Shown piece after piece: positions 8,916 to 19,156 of a stretch of DNA of 64,000 nucleotides (position 1 is its first letter; every line of letters starts with the position of its first letter). The stretch covers positions 2,542,001 to 2,606,000 of the forward strand of contig NZ_CP115670.1 in the NCBI RefSeq assembly GCF_027886475.1. Reading direction: 5' to 3'. A program made the translations under genes and the position numbers. A model generated the notes under the pieces. The model was not told where the DNA came from and ran no database searches. It worked only from the letters and a program-made list of their open reading frames with translations. This DNA comes from Corynebacterium sp. SCR221107 (GTDB lineage Bacteria > Actinomycetota > Actinomycetes > Mycobacteriales > Mycobacteriaceae).

Positions 8916-9626
8916 CTAGTCTTCTTCGTCAAGGGCCGGTTCCTGCCCGTGCTCGAGTGCCCACCACTCCACGTCATGCGCGCGATAGGCCTGCGCGGTG
9001 CGGCGGGCCAGGTGACAGAAGGTCTCCCGATCCGCCGGATCCGCGATCGCATTCACGCTGTGTTCCAGCGTTGCCACATCGACCAAAGACGAAGAGCCCG
9101 CTGCGGTGTCCATGATGAACTGCTGCAGCTCCTGTGGCACCCCGGCGGACTCGAGAAGCTCGAAGCCAATGATCTCGATCTGATTGCGAAATGCGGCAAA
9201 GGCCATGCCCGCGACAAATTCTTTGAGGTGCTCCGGCGCGACCGGGATGACCCGAAGGCCGCACTCCCCGAGCAAAACGTTGCCGACGACCTCAGCCGCC
9301 GGATCATCACCGGTGATCGACCACGCATCATCCGCCGCGTTGAGCGCAACAAAGGTGCTCACCTGCGCAACCTCGTGCAGCGGATCGAAGGCCTCCAAAC
9401 CGTAGCGCGGGCAGGTGTGCCCGATGACCTGCTTATCGCGCACGAAAGGAACGATCGCGTCGATCGCTTGGGGCAGCTCGTCCGCGCTGGTACCGATCAG
9501 CACGATGCCCGCGCCGGCGACCTGGGATGGGTCACTGACCTGCAGGATCGTGTGCCCGACCTCCTCAAGGCGAGAATCGAACTCGATGTGTCCAATGACC
9601 GCGATGACAAGGCGAGGAGGGTTCAC
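8916..9626 (-). CDS. Rossmann-like / DUF2520 domain protein
   Basis: A 236-residue protein starting at GTG 9626 (AAGGAAAC upstream). The N-terminal half resembles a nucleotide-binding Rossmann domain (LVIAVIGHIEFDS), though the usual GxGxxG is not intact. The C-terminal half is the helical DUF2520 region of the 6-phosphogluconate-dehydrogenase-like fold (VVGNVLLGECGLRVIPV, AFRNQIEIIGFELLESAGV). The acidic C-terminus ends in LDEED. It lies between DUF6779 and panC; linkage to panC suggests a pathway role but the substrate is unknown. Confidence 0.78.
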   Translation of the reverse strand: MNPPRLVIAVIGHIEFDSRLEEVGHTILQVSDPSQVAGAGIVLIGTSADELPQAIDAIVPFVRDKQVIGHTCPRYGLEAFDPLHEVAQVSTFVALNAADDAWSITGDDPAAEVVGNVLLGECGLRVIPVAPEHLKEFVAGMAFAAFRNQIEIIGFELLESAGVPQELQQFIMDTAAGSSSLVDVATLEHSVNAIADPADRETFCHLARRTAQAYRAHDVEWWALEHGQEPALDEED

Positions 9627-9630
9627 AGCT

Positions 9631-10635
9631 TTATGTTTCCTTTTGGTTTCGCTTGAGCAGGTCTGCGACAGACACCGCGCTGGAGTGCTCGTCCCGACGC
9701 CGGCGCCCCCTCGAGACAGGGGCCTGTTCGGCTGGTGGCTCATCCACAGTCTCTTTCGCCACCTCTGCAGCGGTGGTGTCAGCCACACTCGACGTGTTCT
9801 CGGCCTCTTCCGGTTTGCGTCGCTTGCCACCAATATACGGCGAGTTCTTCGCCGCCGCAGCGGCAAGCTGCGACACCGACAGCTTCCCCTCGCCCGCGCG
9901 GTGCTCAGCCTGGGTAGCCTCCTCCTGAGCTGCGGGATCCTGCTTCACCTGTGTGACCACGGCAAACTCGGCCGTAATCGGCTTATCTGCCTTGTCTGCT
10001 TTTTCTGCCCTGTCTTGCTTGGCTGGCTTGTCTTGCTTGCCGACGCCCACCGGCTCATCAGCGCCAACGGTCACCTTGGAAATCACGGCCGTTTCTTCCG
10101 GAGAAGGGCTCGGAGCCGGCTGGGGCTGCGCCTGCGGTTTGAACACCGGTTGCTGTACCTGCTCAGCCGCGGTCTCGATCTCCATGATCCGTCGTGCCTG
10201 TGCGCGCAGCATACCCGGCTCCACCAGCGATTGGCCGGTTAGATACTCCAGTTGCTCACGCAACTCCTCGAGCTGCCGGCGAATAGCCTTGAGGGTTTCT
10301 TCCTCACTGGAGCGAATCTTGTGTTCCAGTTCGACCTGCATTGTTGCTTTATCCGCCTCGAAGCGCTGATTCGCCTCCTCCAGACGAGCCTGCCCCAGCT
10401 CTATTTCCGAGGCCAGTTGGGCTTGCGAGGCCACGGCCTGCGCGCGGTAACGGCTGACCAAAAACATGCCAAGAATAGCCGCCCACAGGGCAGCGAGCAG
10501 GGCAAGCTTCAGCGCGCCGACGCTGCCGGTAAACAGCATGACGATGCTTGCGACCAGAGCGAGAATAACGAGAACAATAAGAAGCTTCTGTCCCCGCTCA
10601 GTTGAGCTATCGTTTCGCTGATTTTCGGCACTCAT
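9631..10635 (-). CDS. DUF6779-type membrane protein with coiled coil
   Basis: A 334-residue protein with two adjacent membrane helices (about residues 17-37 and 43-62), then a long Glu/Arg/Gln-rich coiled coil (about 65-150; EELREQLEYL), a Pro/Lys/Asp-rich disordered tail and a basic patch SRGRRRRDEHSS near the end. No catalytic motif is visible. The layout matches the actinobacterial DUF6779 family, usually found in this folate/panC neighbourhood. Function unknown; the shape suggests a membrane-anchored scaffold. Confidence 0.75.
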   Translation of the reverse strand: MSAENQRNDSSTERGQKLLIVLVILALVASIVMLFTGSVGALKLALLAALWAAILGMFLVSRYRAQAVASQAQLASEIELGQARLEEANQRFEADKATMQVELEHKIRSSEEETLKAIRRQLEELREQLEYLTGQSLVEPGMLRAQARRIMEIETAAEQVQQPVFKPQAQPQPAPSPSPEETAVISKVTVGADEPVGVGKQDKPAKQDRAEKADKADKPITAEFAVVTQVKQDPAAQEEATQAEHRAGEGKLSVSQLAAAAAKNSPYIGGKRRKPEEAENTSSVADTTAAEVAKETVDEPPAEQAPVSRGRRRRDEHSSAVSVADLLKRNQKET

Positions 10636-10815
10636 GGGTACAAACCTACCTCACGACCATGGGCATGGGGCATCGAGCCACGAAGCTTTTGCTGAGTTCG
10701 TGCTCCTCCCTAAGGTGCAGCGGGAAGGAACTGAACCCAGCATTGGCCGTGACGTCGGCGCTGTCCACCGAATTTTTCTTTTCGTACATTATTGTGAACA
10801 ATTCCAGATAAACCG

Positions 10816-10844
10816 TTGACGAAGGGTTTTGACGCTTTTAATAT
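10816..10844 (+). promoter_or_regulatory. Promoter for a leaderless HNH endonuclease mRNA
   Basis: TTGACG (10816-10821), a 17-bp spacer and TAATAT (10839-10844) form a near-consensus housekeeping promoter. The ATG at 10852 lies 7 bases after the -10 box, where transcription should begin. No Shine-Dalgarno sequence precedes that ATG, so translation is probably leaderless. Confidence 0.75.
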
Positions 10845-10851
10845 CGCACAT

Positions 10852-12309
10852 ATGAGCGAATTTGACCTCAGTCAAGAACAGGGCGAAGGCCCGCCACCAC
10901 CGAGGATTGGCCAGCTAATGGATGAGCTTGCGGGCGCCGAATTCAGCGAGAACGTGCCCGAAAAGGCAGTGCGCAAGCTGCAAGACTGGGCCCAGCGTTT
11001 GCACGCCTTCACCGACGACATCGTGCCCACCTTCTTTCACGAAGACGTCTCTCTCGGCCTTCTCGATGACATGGCCGAGCTGGTGGGCAAACTCAATTGC
11101 CTCACCGACCGCATACGGTTAGGCTTCATCCGCGCAGCCAACCGCCTCTGCGAGGGCAGGTCAGGGGCACAGAGCAGGCGGCGTTTCGCCGCACGGCTCA
11201 TGATCCCCATCGGACGATACAACTATTACGCCAATGTGGAGGCCCGCGCACTCATCCACACCAGCGACGGCACAATAGTCAATGGGCTCGTCCAACGCCT
11301 GTTCGCCGACGCGCGAATAGGCCAGGCAGCGCTGGAAGCCATCAGCGAGACCCTTCACCGCATACCCGGAAACAAGCGCGAGATCGCGAAAGAAATCGAG
11401 GAAAAGCTCTGCGAGCTCGCTCTCGCCGGCTCTGGGGAAAATCTGCGCACCGCTGGCATCGCCCTGTTGCAACAGCACGGCATCGGCGCCAGCGAGCAGG
11501 AACAACGGGAGAAGGTTCACCTACGGATTTCCAAGCAGACCGCCGACCTCATGGCAAGCCTTCACGGCAAGCTACCCTCGAGCACCATCGCCTTACTCAA
11601 TCGCCTTTTCCATGACTACGCAGGCCCAGGCGACCTCCTCGAAGATAAAGCCAACGACGAACGCAGCGCCGACCAGCGCCGCATCGATGCCCTCGAACGC
11701 GCGCTGGAGGTTGCCCTAGAAAAAGACCTGCGGCCCACGAGACCCGGCTGCGCCAGCGTCGTGGCCACTGTCACCCTGCAGCAGCTGTGCGAATTTAACG
11801 GGGTTGCGTTAACTGATGTCGGGACGGCAATCACGATAGATGACCTGCTCAAGTTGGGTGCTTCCAGGCACTGGTATCTAGCCATCCTCGACCACGAAAA
11901 CGGCAACCTCCTCCATGTTTCGCGCACGAAACGCACCGCAGACTTGGCCATGTACCTAGGACTGTTGGCATCCCAGGGCGGTGACCAAACCCCGGGCTCG
12001 AATCTTCCCGCTGCCGCCTGCGAGATCCACCACGTGCGCTCTTTCGCCAACGGCGGGGAAACCGTGCCCAACAACCTCATGTTCCTTAGTCCCCACACTC
12101 ATCGGTTAGTCGACGATAACCGCGAGGACCGCGATTGCTATTGGACGGTGGAGGCAGGCGACCACACCGTGGCCGTGCGCAGGCCGCAATACCTCGATCC
12201 CCTGCGACAGGTCAGCCACAACTTCAATCCGGCCCTGTGGTTGACTCCGGGCCTGCGCCTCAAGCACGGCGTGCACCTGGATCCGCTGCGCCCGCAGTGG
12301 GTGGCTTAA
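10852..12309 (+). CDS. HNH endonuclease domain protein (DUF222-like)
   Basis: A 485-residue protein with a helical DUF222-like N-terminal region and an HNH nuclease signature near the C-terminus (CEIHHVRSFANGGETVPNNL ... LSPHTHRLVDD). Such proteins are common, often multicopy, in mycobacteria and corynebacteria and resemble the 13E12 repeat family. I chose the ATG at 10852 over TTG 10816 because TTGACG at 10816 is a good -35 element with a matching -10. The gene opposes its neighbours and splits a leftward cluster (DUF3180 from DUF6779), which suggests insertion. Its stop is 8 bp from the convergent DUF3180 stop. Confidence 0.88.
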   Translation: MSEFDLSQEQGEGPPPPRIGQLMDELAGAEFSENVPEKAVRKLQDWAQRLHAFTDDIVPTFFHEDVSLGLLDDMAELVGKLNCLTDRIRLGFIRAANRLCEGRSGAQSRRRFAARLMIPIGRYNYYANVEARALIHTSDGTIVNGLVQRLFADARIGQAALEAISETLHRIPGNKREIAKEIEEKLCELALAGSGENLRTAGIALLQQHGIGASEQEQREKVHLRISKQTADLMASLHGKLPSSTIALLNRLFHDYAGPGDLLEDKANDERSADQRRIDALERALEVALEKDLRPTRPGCASVVATVTLQQLCEFNGVALTDVGTAITIDDLLKLGASRHWYLAILDHENGNLLHVSRTKRTADLAMYLGLLASQGGDQTPGSNLPAAACEIHHVRSFANGGETVPNNLMFLSPHTHRLVDDNREDRDCYWTVEAGDHTVAVRRPQYLDPLRQVSHNFNPALWLTPGLRLKHGVHLDPLRPQWVA

Positions 12310-12316
12310 GCAATAC

Positions 12317-12781
12317 TTAGGCGGGTTCCCCGTCGGTCGGTGGGGGGACTGAACAATTGCGCTCGAGGAAGGCACCGCCTACAGACATGGCGATCCCACC
12401 CAAGGCTGCGGCGATGACCACCGGGGCTTCGTCGGCAGCTGCTGCAAGCTGCTTGTATTGCATGAGCACGTATATACCCATGCCCGTGTAGACGCCGCCA
12501 AAGATGGCACCGGTCCAGGCCGAGGCTTTTCCGATGACCAGAAACATCGCGGCGGACAGCGGGTTGAGTTGGGAGCGATCGAGGCCGATCTTGTTTTCCT
12601 CGATGCGGGACTTGATCCGGATCCCCAAGATGAGGCACAAAACGGCCATGACCCACAAAGTGATGGCCACAGATACTGGGACCGCACTGAGGAGGCCAAA
12701 GTAGCTTGAGACCACGATTAGGCTGGCTGCGGCGCAAAAGCCCCAGGTGCCGATCAGGGAGGCGATGGATGTGGTCTTCAT
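12317..12781 (-). CDS. DUF3180 membrane protein
   Basis: A 154-residue protein with four predicted membrane segments (about residues 8-28, 32-52, 84-106, 117-135) and a short polar tail. It starts at ATG 12781, overlapping the end of folK (stop codon 12787-12789) only by close spacing, in the same direction. DUF3180 proteins follow folK in many actinobacteria. No catalytic residues are recognised; the function is unknown. Confidence 0.85.
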   Translation of the reverse strand: MKTTSIASLIGTWGFCAAASLIVVSSYFGLLSAVPVSVAITLWVMAVLCLILGIRIKSRIEENKIGLDRSQLNPLSAAMFLVIGKASAWTGAIFGGVYTGMGIYVLMQYKQLAAAADEAPVVIAAALGGIAMSVGGAFLERNCSVPPPTDGEPA

Positions 12782-12786
12782 GCCTG

Positions 12787-13278
12787 CTACTCTACGTCGG
12801 CAAGCCTCACTCCGTCGACATCCTCTCTGGGAAGGCGGGCAATGAGGTCTGCGACTTGGCGATGTCCGAGCATCGCCTCGGGGTCTGCCTCCAGCCACGG
12901 GATCAGCACAAAGGCACGCGCATGCGCCCACGGGTGCGGCAGGATGAGCTCCGGATGGTCTGACTTGAGCATCTCACCGTCCTCGTAGGCGGTGATGATA
13001 TCAACATCGAGTGTGCGCGGACCCCAGTGTACGGTGCGCTTGCGTTCGGCGCGTTGCTCCAGCTCCTGGCAGCGACGCAGCAGCTTCATCGGGGTGGTAT
13101 CCACCTCGACGATGATGGTCGCATTGAGGAACTCCTCTTGGTCGGACACACCCCACGGAGGGGTGGAATAGACCCGAGAGCTTGCCACCAGCTCGTCCCT
13201 GAACTCCTCGAAGGCCGTCATGATGAGACCATATCGATCGTTCATGTTAGAACCAATGGACAAAACCGCTCTGAGCAT
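12787..13278 (-). CDS. folK: 6-hydroxymethyl-7,8-dihydropterin pyrophosphokinase
   Basis: FolK transfers pyrophosphate from ATP to hydroxymethyl-dihydropterin in folate synthesis. The 163-residue protein has the N-terminal LSIGSNMNDR, the pterin-binding VYSTPPWGVSDQEEFLNA and the family signature GPRTLDVDI, and ends with the usual HPWAHARAFVLIPW segment. It starts 2 bases after the folB stop, so it is part of the tightly packed folE-folP-folB-folK operon. Confidence 0.95.
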   Translation of the reverse strand: MLRAVLSIGSNMNDRYGLIMTAFEEFRDELVASSRVYSTPPWGVSDQEEFLNATIIVEVDTTPMKLLRRCQELEQRAERKRTVHWGPRTLDVDIITAYEDGEMLKSDHPELILPHPWAHARAFVLIPWLEADPEAMLGHRQVADLIARLPREDVDGVRLADVE

Positions 13279-13280
13279 AC

Positions 13281-13652
13281 TTAAATCTTTCCTCGCGAAC
13301 GCCGCGCAACCACGGCAACATCTTCGAAAGTCAACGGTATCGGCGCACTCGGCTTATGCACGGTGACCTCAACCGCGAACAACTGGGAATAGGCCGCCAT
13401 CACCTTGTCGGCTATCTCGGCTGCAACCTTTTCTATCAGATCAAAGGGGGGACCCGTAATCACTTCGTGGGCAATTGTGGCAAGCTCCGCATAGTTTATG
13501 GTCTCGTTCAAATCATCACTTTTGGCGGCGGGGCCCAGGTCCAGCCAACACGTGATGTCGACGATGAAGTCCTGCCCCTCACGCTTTTCGAAGTCGAAGA
13601 CACCGTGGTGCCCACGCGCTTTGAGCCCCTTGAGTTCGATGCGATCAGCCAT
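13281..13652 (-). CDS. folB: Dihydroneopterin aldolase
   Basis: FolB splits dihydroneopterin to hydroxymethyl-dihydropterin and glycolaldehyde. The 123-residue protein shows [21 protein letters not shown] (split here at residues 7-27) and the catalytic-Lys region VTVHKPSAP. Two adjacent ATGs (13655, 13652) exist; 13652 gives better spacing from the AGGGGG ribosome site. Its start lies inside the last bases of folP, implying coupling. Confidence 0.94.
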   Translation of the reverse strand: MADRIELKGLKARGHHGVFDFEKREGQDFIVDITCWLDLGPAAKSDDLNETINYAELATIAHEVITGPPFDLIEKVAAEIADKVMAAYSQLFAVEVTVHKPSAPIPLTFEDVAVVARRSRGKI

Positions 13653-13660
13653 CATTCCCC

Positions 13661-14533
13661 CTACTTTCCACAATTCCAGCGTGCAGCCACGTCGACCGCA
13701 TCGCGGGAGGTAGCAACGTTGTGCACGCGCACGCACCACGCGCCCTGGGCCGCAGAAATTGCGGTCACGGCGGCGGTAGCGGGGTCGGCGGCTACGGCCG
13801 GGTTAGCGTCGGCAAGCAAGCCGCGTTCGGTGCGGATCGCCGCAAGGAAACGCTTGCGCGATGCCCCCACCAGGACCGGAAAATCGCCCTTAACGAACTC
13901 CGGCAACATTTTCAACAAAGCCCAGTTATCCTCCGCGGACTTGGCAAAGCCTAACCCCGGGTCGAGGGTAATGCGCCCCGGGGATACCCCCGCCGCCAGC
14001 GCCTGATCGACCAGCTGCGCCAGCCGGTCGCGCACATCCGCCACCACATCACCGCCATGATCGGCGTGGCCAGCCGCGTCACCGAAGCGAACGGTCTTCC
14101 AGTGCATGAGGCACACGGCCTTGTCGGTCTCGGCCATCACGCGGAACATGTCCGGATCGGCCAAACCGCCGGAAACATCATTGATAAGGGCAACCCCCGC
14201 CTCCGCCGCCGCGGCGGCAACGCTGGCGCGCATGGTATCCACCGACGTCGGAATGCCCAGCTCATGCAGCGCCGCGATGACGGGAACGACCCGGTTCTTC
14301 TCCACCTCGGCATCGACGCGGGTGGCGCCCGGCCGGGTGGACTCGCCTCCGACATCAATGATGTCGGCCCCCTCGGCAACAAGTTGGCGGGCGTGCTCGA
14401 TGGCTTTCGCCGGATCGAGATATCGCCCGCCGTCGGAGAAAGAATCCTCCGTCACATTGACAATGCCCATGACCAGGGTTCGGCCGGGCAAGGTGGTCTC
14501 AATTCCAAGGACGGGATCGCGCATGCAAGACAT
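13661..14533 (-). CDS. folP: Dihydropteroate synthase
   Basis: FolP condenses hydroxymethyl-dihydropterin pyrophosphate with p-aminobenzoate and is the sulfonamide target. The 290-residue protein carries [31 protein letters not shown], the INDVSGG strand, [14 protein letters not shown] and GASRKRF, all normal for an active enzyme. An internal ATG three codons downstream is an alternative start. It follows folE by 23 bp. One copy of the dispersed 11-mer lies inside it (13808). Confidence 0.95.
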   Translation of the reverse strand: MSCMRDPVLGIETTLPGRTLVMGIVNVTEDSFSDGGRYLDPAKAIEHARQLVAEGADIIDVGGESTRPGATRVDAEVEKNRVVPVIAALHELGIPTSVDTMRASVAAAAAEAGVALINDVSGGLADPDMFRVMAETDKAVCLMHWKTVRFGDAAGHADHGGDVVADVRDRLAQLVDQALAAGVSPGRITLDPGLGFAKSAEDNWALLKMLPEFVKGDFPVLVGASRKRFLAAIRTERGLLADANPAVAADPATAAVTAISAAQGAWCVRVHNVATSRDAVDVAARWNCGK

Positions 14534-14556
14534 GTTACCCGCCCGTTTTGTGCCCC

Positions 14557-15132
14557 CTAACTACGGATCAAGGCCAGCGCCTCCGCACGGGAAGCGGCAT
14601 TGCGCTGGAAGCCACCGCGCACGGCCGAGGTGGTGGTGACCGCCCCCGGCTTTCGAATACCGCGCATGGCCATGCACAGGTGCTCGCACTCGATGACCAC
14701 GATGACCGACTGTGCCTGCAGCTTATCCACCAACGCGTCGGCCACCTGAGAGGTCAGGCGCTCCTGGACCTGCGGGCGCTTGGCATAAAGGTCGACCAGC
14801 CGGGCGAGCTTGCTTAACCCCGTGACCTTACCGGAGTCCCCTGGGATATAGCCGATGTGGGCCTTGCCGAAAAACGGCACGAGGTGGTGCTCGCAGGTGG
14901 AATAGATCGGGATGTCTCGCACGAGGACCAGCTCGCGGTGGTCCTCGTTGAAGACCTTTGACAGCACTTCCTTCGGGTCGGTGTGCAGTCCCGCGAAGCA
15001 CTCCTCGTAGGCGCGCGCCACTCGGGCCGGGGTTTCCTTCAGCCCCTCGCGGTCGGGGTCCTCCCCCACTGCGATGAGCAGCTCCCGCACGGCAGCTTCT
15101 GCACGTGCGCGGTCAAAGGTTCCGGTGGCCAT
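14557..15132 (-). CDS. folE: GTP cyclohydrolase I
   Basis: FolE converts GTP to dihydroneopterin triphosphate, the entry step of folate synthesis. The 191-residue protein has the zinc and active-site motifs CEHHLVPF and [11 protein letters not shown] and the HIGYIPG strand. Its ATG at 15132 directly abuts the ftsH stop, so it is expressed from the ftsH transcript or coupled to it. Confidence 0.96.
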   Translation of the reverse strand: MATGTFDRARAEAAVRELLIAVGEDPDREGLKETPARVARAYEECFAGLHTDPKEVLSKVFNEDHRELVLVRDIPIYSTCEHHLVPFFGKAHIGYIPGDSGKVTGLSKLARLVDLYAKRPQVQERLTSQVADALVDKLQAQSVIVVIECEHLCMAMRGIRKPGAVTTTSAVRGGFQRNAASRAEALALIRS

Positions 15133-17682
15133 CTACGCCTCATCTTTCTTGTTAGCTTCCGCATCGGTGCCGTCGTCGCCTGCGGCATCGGCGATCTTGC
15201 GAATGACTTGGGTGTCATCGCTTTCCCACTGGCTTGGTTGGCGGTGGCGCCCGGCCGGTTCCTCCGGCGATTGTGCCTGGATCTGCACGGTGGGCTGGGA
15301 CTGATTGTCCCCGTCAGTCTCATCCTTTGGCTCATCGTTCCAGGTGTGCTCGGTGCGCTCATTTTCCGGCAGGCAGAAACCAATTTCCTCCTGCGGTGCG
15401 GCCGGGGTCTCAGGCTGGGCGGGCTCAGCAGGCGCTGCGGGTGTGCCGGCGCCGTAGGCTTTCAGACCTGGGTGCGGCTTCGGAACGAAGGAGCCCTCGG
15501 AACCTTCGGACTGGGTGTTGTTCGATGGCGGCCAGCCCGGCGCCGACCATCCCGCCGGCGGCGGGGTGCCCGCGTAGCGGTTGGAAGGATCCGGGGCCGG
15601 CGGCATCTGCTGCGGCGGGGTGAGACCTGGGGCAGCCTGATTATCAGGTTGGGCGGGCGCGCCGCCCCGGGCGGCGAGTTCTGCCTCGCGCTTGGCGCGG
15701 GCGGCCTTGGAGGCCTCAAGCAGGCTAAACGGCTTCGGTGGTTCCTCGCCGCGCTCGAGGGCCAGCTCGGTCGGGGTCTTGACCGGCTCGCGCCCGGCCT
15801 GGCGCGGGAAGCGGGAGTCTTCACCGGGGAAGACCTCTCCGACCTCGCGCGGAGTAATGCCTTCGAACAGCGCCTCCAGGTCTGGGCGGCGCAGGGTTTC
15901 CTTTTCCAGCAGCTTCTCGGCCAGCTTATCGAGATAGTCGCGGTGCTCGGCGAGGATGTTGTAGGCATCCTCGTGGGCCTTGTCCATGAGGTACTTCATC
16001 TGCTCGTCGATCTTCGCCGCTGTGGCCGGCGAGTATTCGAGAGTCCCCTGGCTGCCACGGCCGGAGAAAGGGTCGCCTTGCTCATCGCCGTACTTGACCA
16101 GGCCGAGGCTTGGGCTCATGCCGTACTCGGTGAGCATGGCCTTAGCCGTCTTGGTTGCCATCTCGATATCGGCAGACGCGCCGGTGGTGGGCTCGCCGAA
16201 GACGAGTTCCTCGGCGGCGCGCCCACCCATGGCGAACACGAGGCGCGCGTACAGCTCGTCGCGGTTGTACATTCCCTTATCGTCCTCGCCAGCGGTCATG
16301 GCGTGGCCACCCGTGCGCCCGCGGGCCAGGATGGTGACCTTATAGACGCGGTCGATGTTCTTTAGCGCCCATGCGGCAAGCGTGTGTCCACCCTCGTGAT
16401 AGGCGGTGACCTTCTTTTCCTTCTCGGAGATGACCTTCGACGAGCGGCGCGGACCGCCGATGACGCGGTCGGTGGCCTCTTCGAGGGCGTCGGCGGTGAT
16501 CACGTTGCCGCCGATGCGGGCGGTCAGCAGCGCAGCCTCGTTGAGGACGTTGGCCAGGTCGGCGCCGGACATGCCGGCGGTGCGTCGCGCGAGCGCCTTG
16601 AGGTCGGCGTCCTTGGCCAATGGTTTGCCCTTGGCGTGGACCTCGAGGATCTGCTCGCGGCCCTTGAGGTCGGGGTTGCCCACCGGGATCTGGCGGTCGA
16701 AGCGACCCGGGCGCAGCAGCGCGGGGTCGAGGATGTCGGGGCGGTTGGTGGCGGCCATGAGGATGACGCCCTCGCGGTCGCCGAAGCCGTCCATCTCCAC
16801 CAGGAGCTGGTTGAGGGTCTGCTCGCGCTCGTCGTGACCGCCGCCCATGCCGGAGCCGCGCTGGCGGCCGACGGCGTCGATCTCGTCGACGAAGATGATG
16901 CAGGGGCTGTGCTCGCGGGCCTGCTTGAACAGGTCTCGGACGCGGGAGGCGCCCACGCCGACGAACATCTCGACGAAGTCGGAGCCGGAGATGGAGTAGA
17001 ACGGCACACCGGCCTCACCGGCCACGGCGCGCGCCAGCAGGGTCTTACCCGTGCCGGGCGGGCCGTAGAGCAAAACGCCGCGCGGGATCTTCGCGCCGAG
17101 TTCCTCGTAGCGGGTCGGATCCTGGAGGAAGTCTTTGATCTCGTGGAGCTCGTCGACGGCCTCGTCGGCACCTGCCACGTCGGCGAAGGTGTTGGTAGGC
17201 ATGTCCTTGGTCAGCTCCTTGGCCCGCGAGCCGCCGAAGCCGAACATGCCCATGCCGCCGCCTTGCATGCGGGAGAAGACGAACATGAAGATGCCGAAGA
17301 CGATGAGCATCGGCAGGATGTAGCCGAGCATCGACATCAGGAAGGAATCCTGGGTGACCTTCGTCGTGTACTTCTCGGTCTCGGAGGCCTGGACCTTGGC
17401 GAAAACGTCCGCGGCGGACCTGGCCGGGTACTTGGCCATGATCTCGGTGACGTTGTCTTGGCCATCGTCGCTGATCGGCTCCTTGAGCTTAAGACGCAGG
17501 CGCTGCTCGCGGTCATCGATTTGAGCTTCCGCCACGTTGTTCTGTTCCAGCTGCGTGATGGCGACGCTGGTGTCTACGTCCTTGTAGCCCCGCGCGTCGT
17601 TGCCAAACAGCGTCAACAGATATAAAGCGATGAGCGCTATCGCCGCGATCGCTCCGATCTGGAGTGTCTTCTTGTTCTTCAT
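15133..17682 (-). CDS. ftsH: ATP-dependent zinc metalloprotease FtsH
   Basis: FtsH is a membrane-anchored AAA+ protease for membrane-protein quality control. The 849-residue protein has two N-terminal membrane segments (about 8-26 and 113-135), Walker A GPPGTGKT near 206-213, Walker [12 protein letters not shown], the second region of homology with [11 protein letters not shown], and the zinc motif HEGGH at 429-433 (HExxH; most FtsH have HEAGH). The last ~230 residues are a Pro/Ala/Gln/Glu-rich extension, longer than in E. coli but usual in corynebacteria. It heads the ftsH-fol operon. Confidence 0.96.
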   Translation of the reverse strand: MKNKKTLQIGAIAAIALIALYLLTLFGNDARGYKDVDTSVAITQLEQNNVAEAQIDDREQRLRLKLKEPISDDGQDNVTEIMAKYPARSAADVFAKVQASETEKYTTKVTQDSFLMSMLGYILPMLIVFGIFMFVFSRMQGGGMGMFGFGGSRAKELTKDMPTNTFADVAGADEAVDELHEIKDFLQDPTRYEELGAKIPRGVLLYGPPGTGKTLLARAVAGEAGVPFYSISGSDFVEMFVGVGASRVRDLFKQAREHSPCIIFVDEIDAVGRQRGSGMGGGHDEREQTLNQLLVEMDGFGDREGVILMAATNRPDILDPALLRPGRFDRQIPVGNPDLKGREQILEVHAKGKPLAKDADLKALARRTAGMSGADLANVLNEAALLTARIGGNVITADALEEATDRVIGGPRRSSKVISEKEKKVTAYHEGGHTLAAWALKNIDRVYKVTILARGRTGGHAMTAGEDDKGMYNRDELYARLVFAMGGRAAEELVFGEPTTGASADIEMATKTAKAMLTEYGMSPSLGLVKYGDEQGDPFSGRGSQGTLEYSPATAAKIDEQMKYLMDKAHEDAYNILAEHRDYLDKLAEKLLEKETLRRPDLEALFEGITPREVGEVFPGEDSRFPRQAGREPVKTPTELALERGEEPPKPFSLLEASKAARAKREAELAARGGAPAQPDNQAAPGLTPPQQMPPAPDPSNRYAGTPPPAGWSAPGWPPSNNTQSEGSEGSFVPKPHPGLKAYGAGTPAAPAEPAQPETPAAPQEEIGFCLPENERTEHTWNDEPKDETDGDNQSQPTVQIQAQSPEEPAGRHRQPSQWESDDTQVIRKIADAAGDDGTDAEANKKDEA

Positions 17683-18088
17683 TCAGCCTTCATTCGTCCT
17701 TCGCCCACGGCCGTTCACGGTTGAACCGGCGTGAACTGGTGTGAAGTGGTCGTCAAACAGTCGTCAAACAATAGCCTAACGCCCGCTGGGGGCGTTTCGT
17801 TCCCCGGCGGGCGTAAAGAATCATACTAAAGATTTATAGTCCCCGTTCCCAACCCTCGCGCGCTGCCGTTGCTCCCCACGGTTTCGGCATCTCGGTAGTG
17901 AGATGTGAGCAATGCGCGGCCGAGGCCGCTTACCCGTGTTCCCAGTGCCAGCGCGTGCTCAATGGTGATGACCTCGCGCTAAGGTGGCCTTATGGGGCAT
18001 GATGAACGCTTCGCCCGCGTCCGTGGGCTTGATGCCCGCCAACCAGGGGCGCACGTGGTGCGCGCTACCGACGTTACCTTTTTCGTAC
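17683..18088. other. Intergenic region upstream of ftsH
   Basis: About 400 bp without a convincing gene. It holds a hairpin at about 17781-17812 (GCCCGC..GGGG / CCCC.GCGGGC) and short direct repeats near 17730-17770 (GTGAACTGGT, GTCGTCAAAC). A 37-codon frame at 17991, preceded by TAAGGT, is antisense to the end of the DIP1984 gene and is not called. The ftsH promoter must lie here but no clear -35/-10 pair stands out. Confidence 0.5.
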
Positions 18089-18544
18089 TTATTGCAGCTC
18101 GGTGAGCCAGTTGAGCCGCTGGATTCGCGTGTCGAGCAGCCGGTATTGTTTGCTGGCTTCATCGGCCTTGGCGCGCAACTGCGCGACCGGAAGCGTGGTC
18201 ACGTACCGAATCTCGTTGCGGGTGTAGCGATCCCTGCGGGCGGAGCTGGAGTCCGCAAGCTGCGTGTAGAAGCGCCGCTTGAGCAGCGCGGAGTCGCGCT
18301 GGGCGATGGCGTCGGTCAGCGTACGTTGCTCATCGAATGCCGTAGCCAGATTGGTGGCGTTGATCCGGCGGATGAGGCTTTCGATGTGCCCGAACAACGC
18401 CTCGGCCTCGGCGAGCAGCTCCTCGGGGTTTTCCTCCGGGGTGTCGCCTTCCTGGACGCGGGATACCGCGGCGAGGCGTTCGGTGAGCTTCTTGAGCCTA
18501 TTTTGCGCCTCGGCCCGCTCGGCGAGCGCTTCAGCCAGCAGCAT
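18089..18544 (-). CDS. DIP1984 family protein
   Basis: A 151-residue, largely helical, charged protein (LLAEALAERAEAQNRLKKL, NATNLATAFDEQRTLTDAIAQRD). The sequence matches the small family named after C. diphtheriae DIP1984. No enzymatic motif, signal peptide or membrane segment is visible. It lies 24 bp after hpt in the same direction. Function unknown. Confidence 0.78.
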   Translation of the reverse strand: MLLAEALAERAEAQNRLKKLTERLAAVSRVQEGDTPEENPEELLAEAEALFGHIESLIRRINATNLATAFDEQRTLTDAIAQRDSALLKRRFYTQLADSSSARRDRYTRNEIRYVTTLPVAQLRAKADEASKQYRLLDTRIQRLNWLTELQ

Positions 18545-18568
18545 TGTTTCTCCTTGGGATGCTAGGGC

Positions 18569-19156
18569 CTACTTCTCGGCGTAGACCTCGGGGTTGAGCG
18601 TTCCCACATACGGCAGGTCGCGGTAACGCTCGGCGTAGTCGAGCCCGTAGCCGATGACGAACTCGTTGGGGATGTCGAAGCCGATGTCGAGCAGATCCAC
18701 CTTGGCGGTGACGGCCTCCGGCTTGCGCAGCAAGGTGATGACCTCGAGCGAGCGGGGGCCGCGGCCTTTGAGGTTGCGGATGAGCCAGGACAGGGTAAGC
18801 CCGGAGTCGATGATGTCTTCGACGATGAGCACGTCGCGCCCGGCGATGTCGCGGTCCAGATCCTTCAGGATGCGTACCACGCCGGAGGAGGAGGTGGAGT
18901 TGCCATAGGAGCTTACCGCCATGAATTCGGACTGGCTGGGGATGCTGAGCGCACGAGCGAAGTCGGTGATGAAAAAGACTGCGCCTTTGAGCACGCACAC
19001 CAAGATGAGGTCTTCCTCGGCATCCTTGTACTTCTCGGAGACCAGGTCCGCGAGTTCTTGGATGCGGGTACGAAGCTGTTCCTCAGAAATGAGGATGGAC
19101 TCGACGTCGCTGCCGTAGCGGTTAGCTGGGACATCAAAGTCTTTGGTTGCGTGCAT
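18569..19156 (-). CDS. hpt: Hypoxanthine phosphoribosyltransferase
   Basis: Hpt salvages hypoxanthine/guanine to IMP/GMP. The 195-residue protein has the PRPP-binding motif [14 protein letters not shown], the [11 protein letters not shown] loop and the purine-binding [18 protein letters not shown] end. I chose the ATG at 19156 (GAGAAAGG upstream), which overlaps the tilS stop by one base (TAATG), implying translational coupling. The tilS-hpt pair is widely conserved. Confidence 0.95.
   Translation of the reverse strand: MHATKDFDVPANRYGSDVESILISEEQLRTRIQELADLVSEKYKDAEEDLILVCVLKGAVFFITDFARALSIPSQSEFMAVSSYGNSTSSSGVVRILKDLDRDIAGRDVLIVEDIIDSGLTLSWLIRNLKGRGPRSLEVITLLRKPEAVTAKVDLLDIGFDIPNEFVIGYGLDYAERYRDLPYVGTLNPEVYAEK

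Noticed and set aside
16384-17625. Plus-strand open frame (413 codons) opposite ftsH
   Set aside because: Antisense of the conserved AAA and protease domains with no family features.
17991-18104. 37-codon frame with TAAGGT just upstream
   Set aside because: It overlaps the DIP1984 gene on the other strand and matches no known protein; one -10-like hexamer is too little support.
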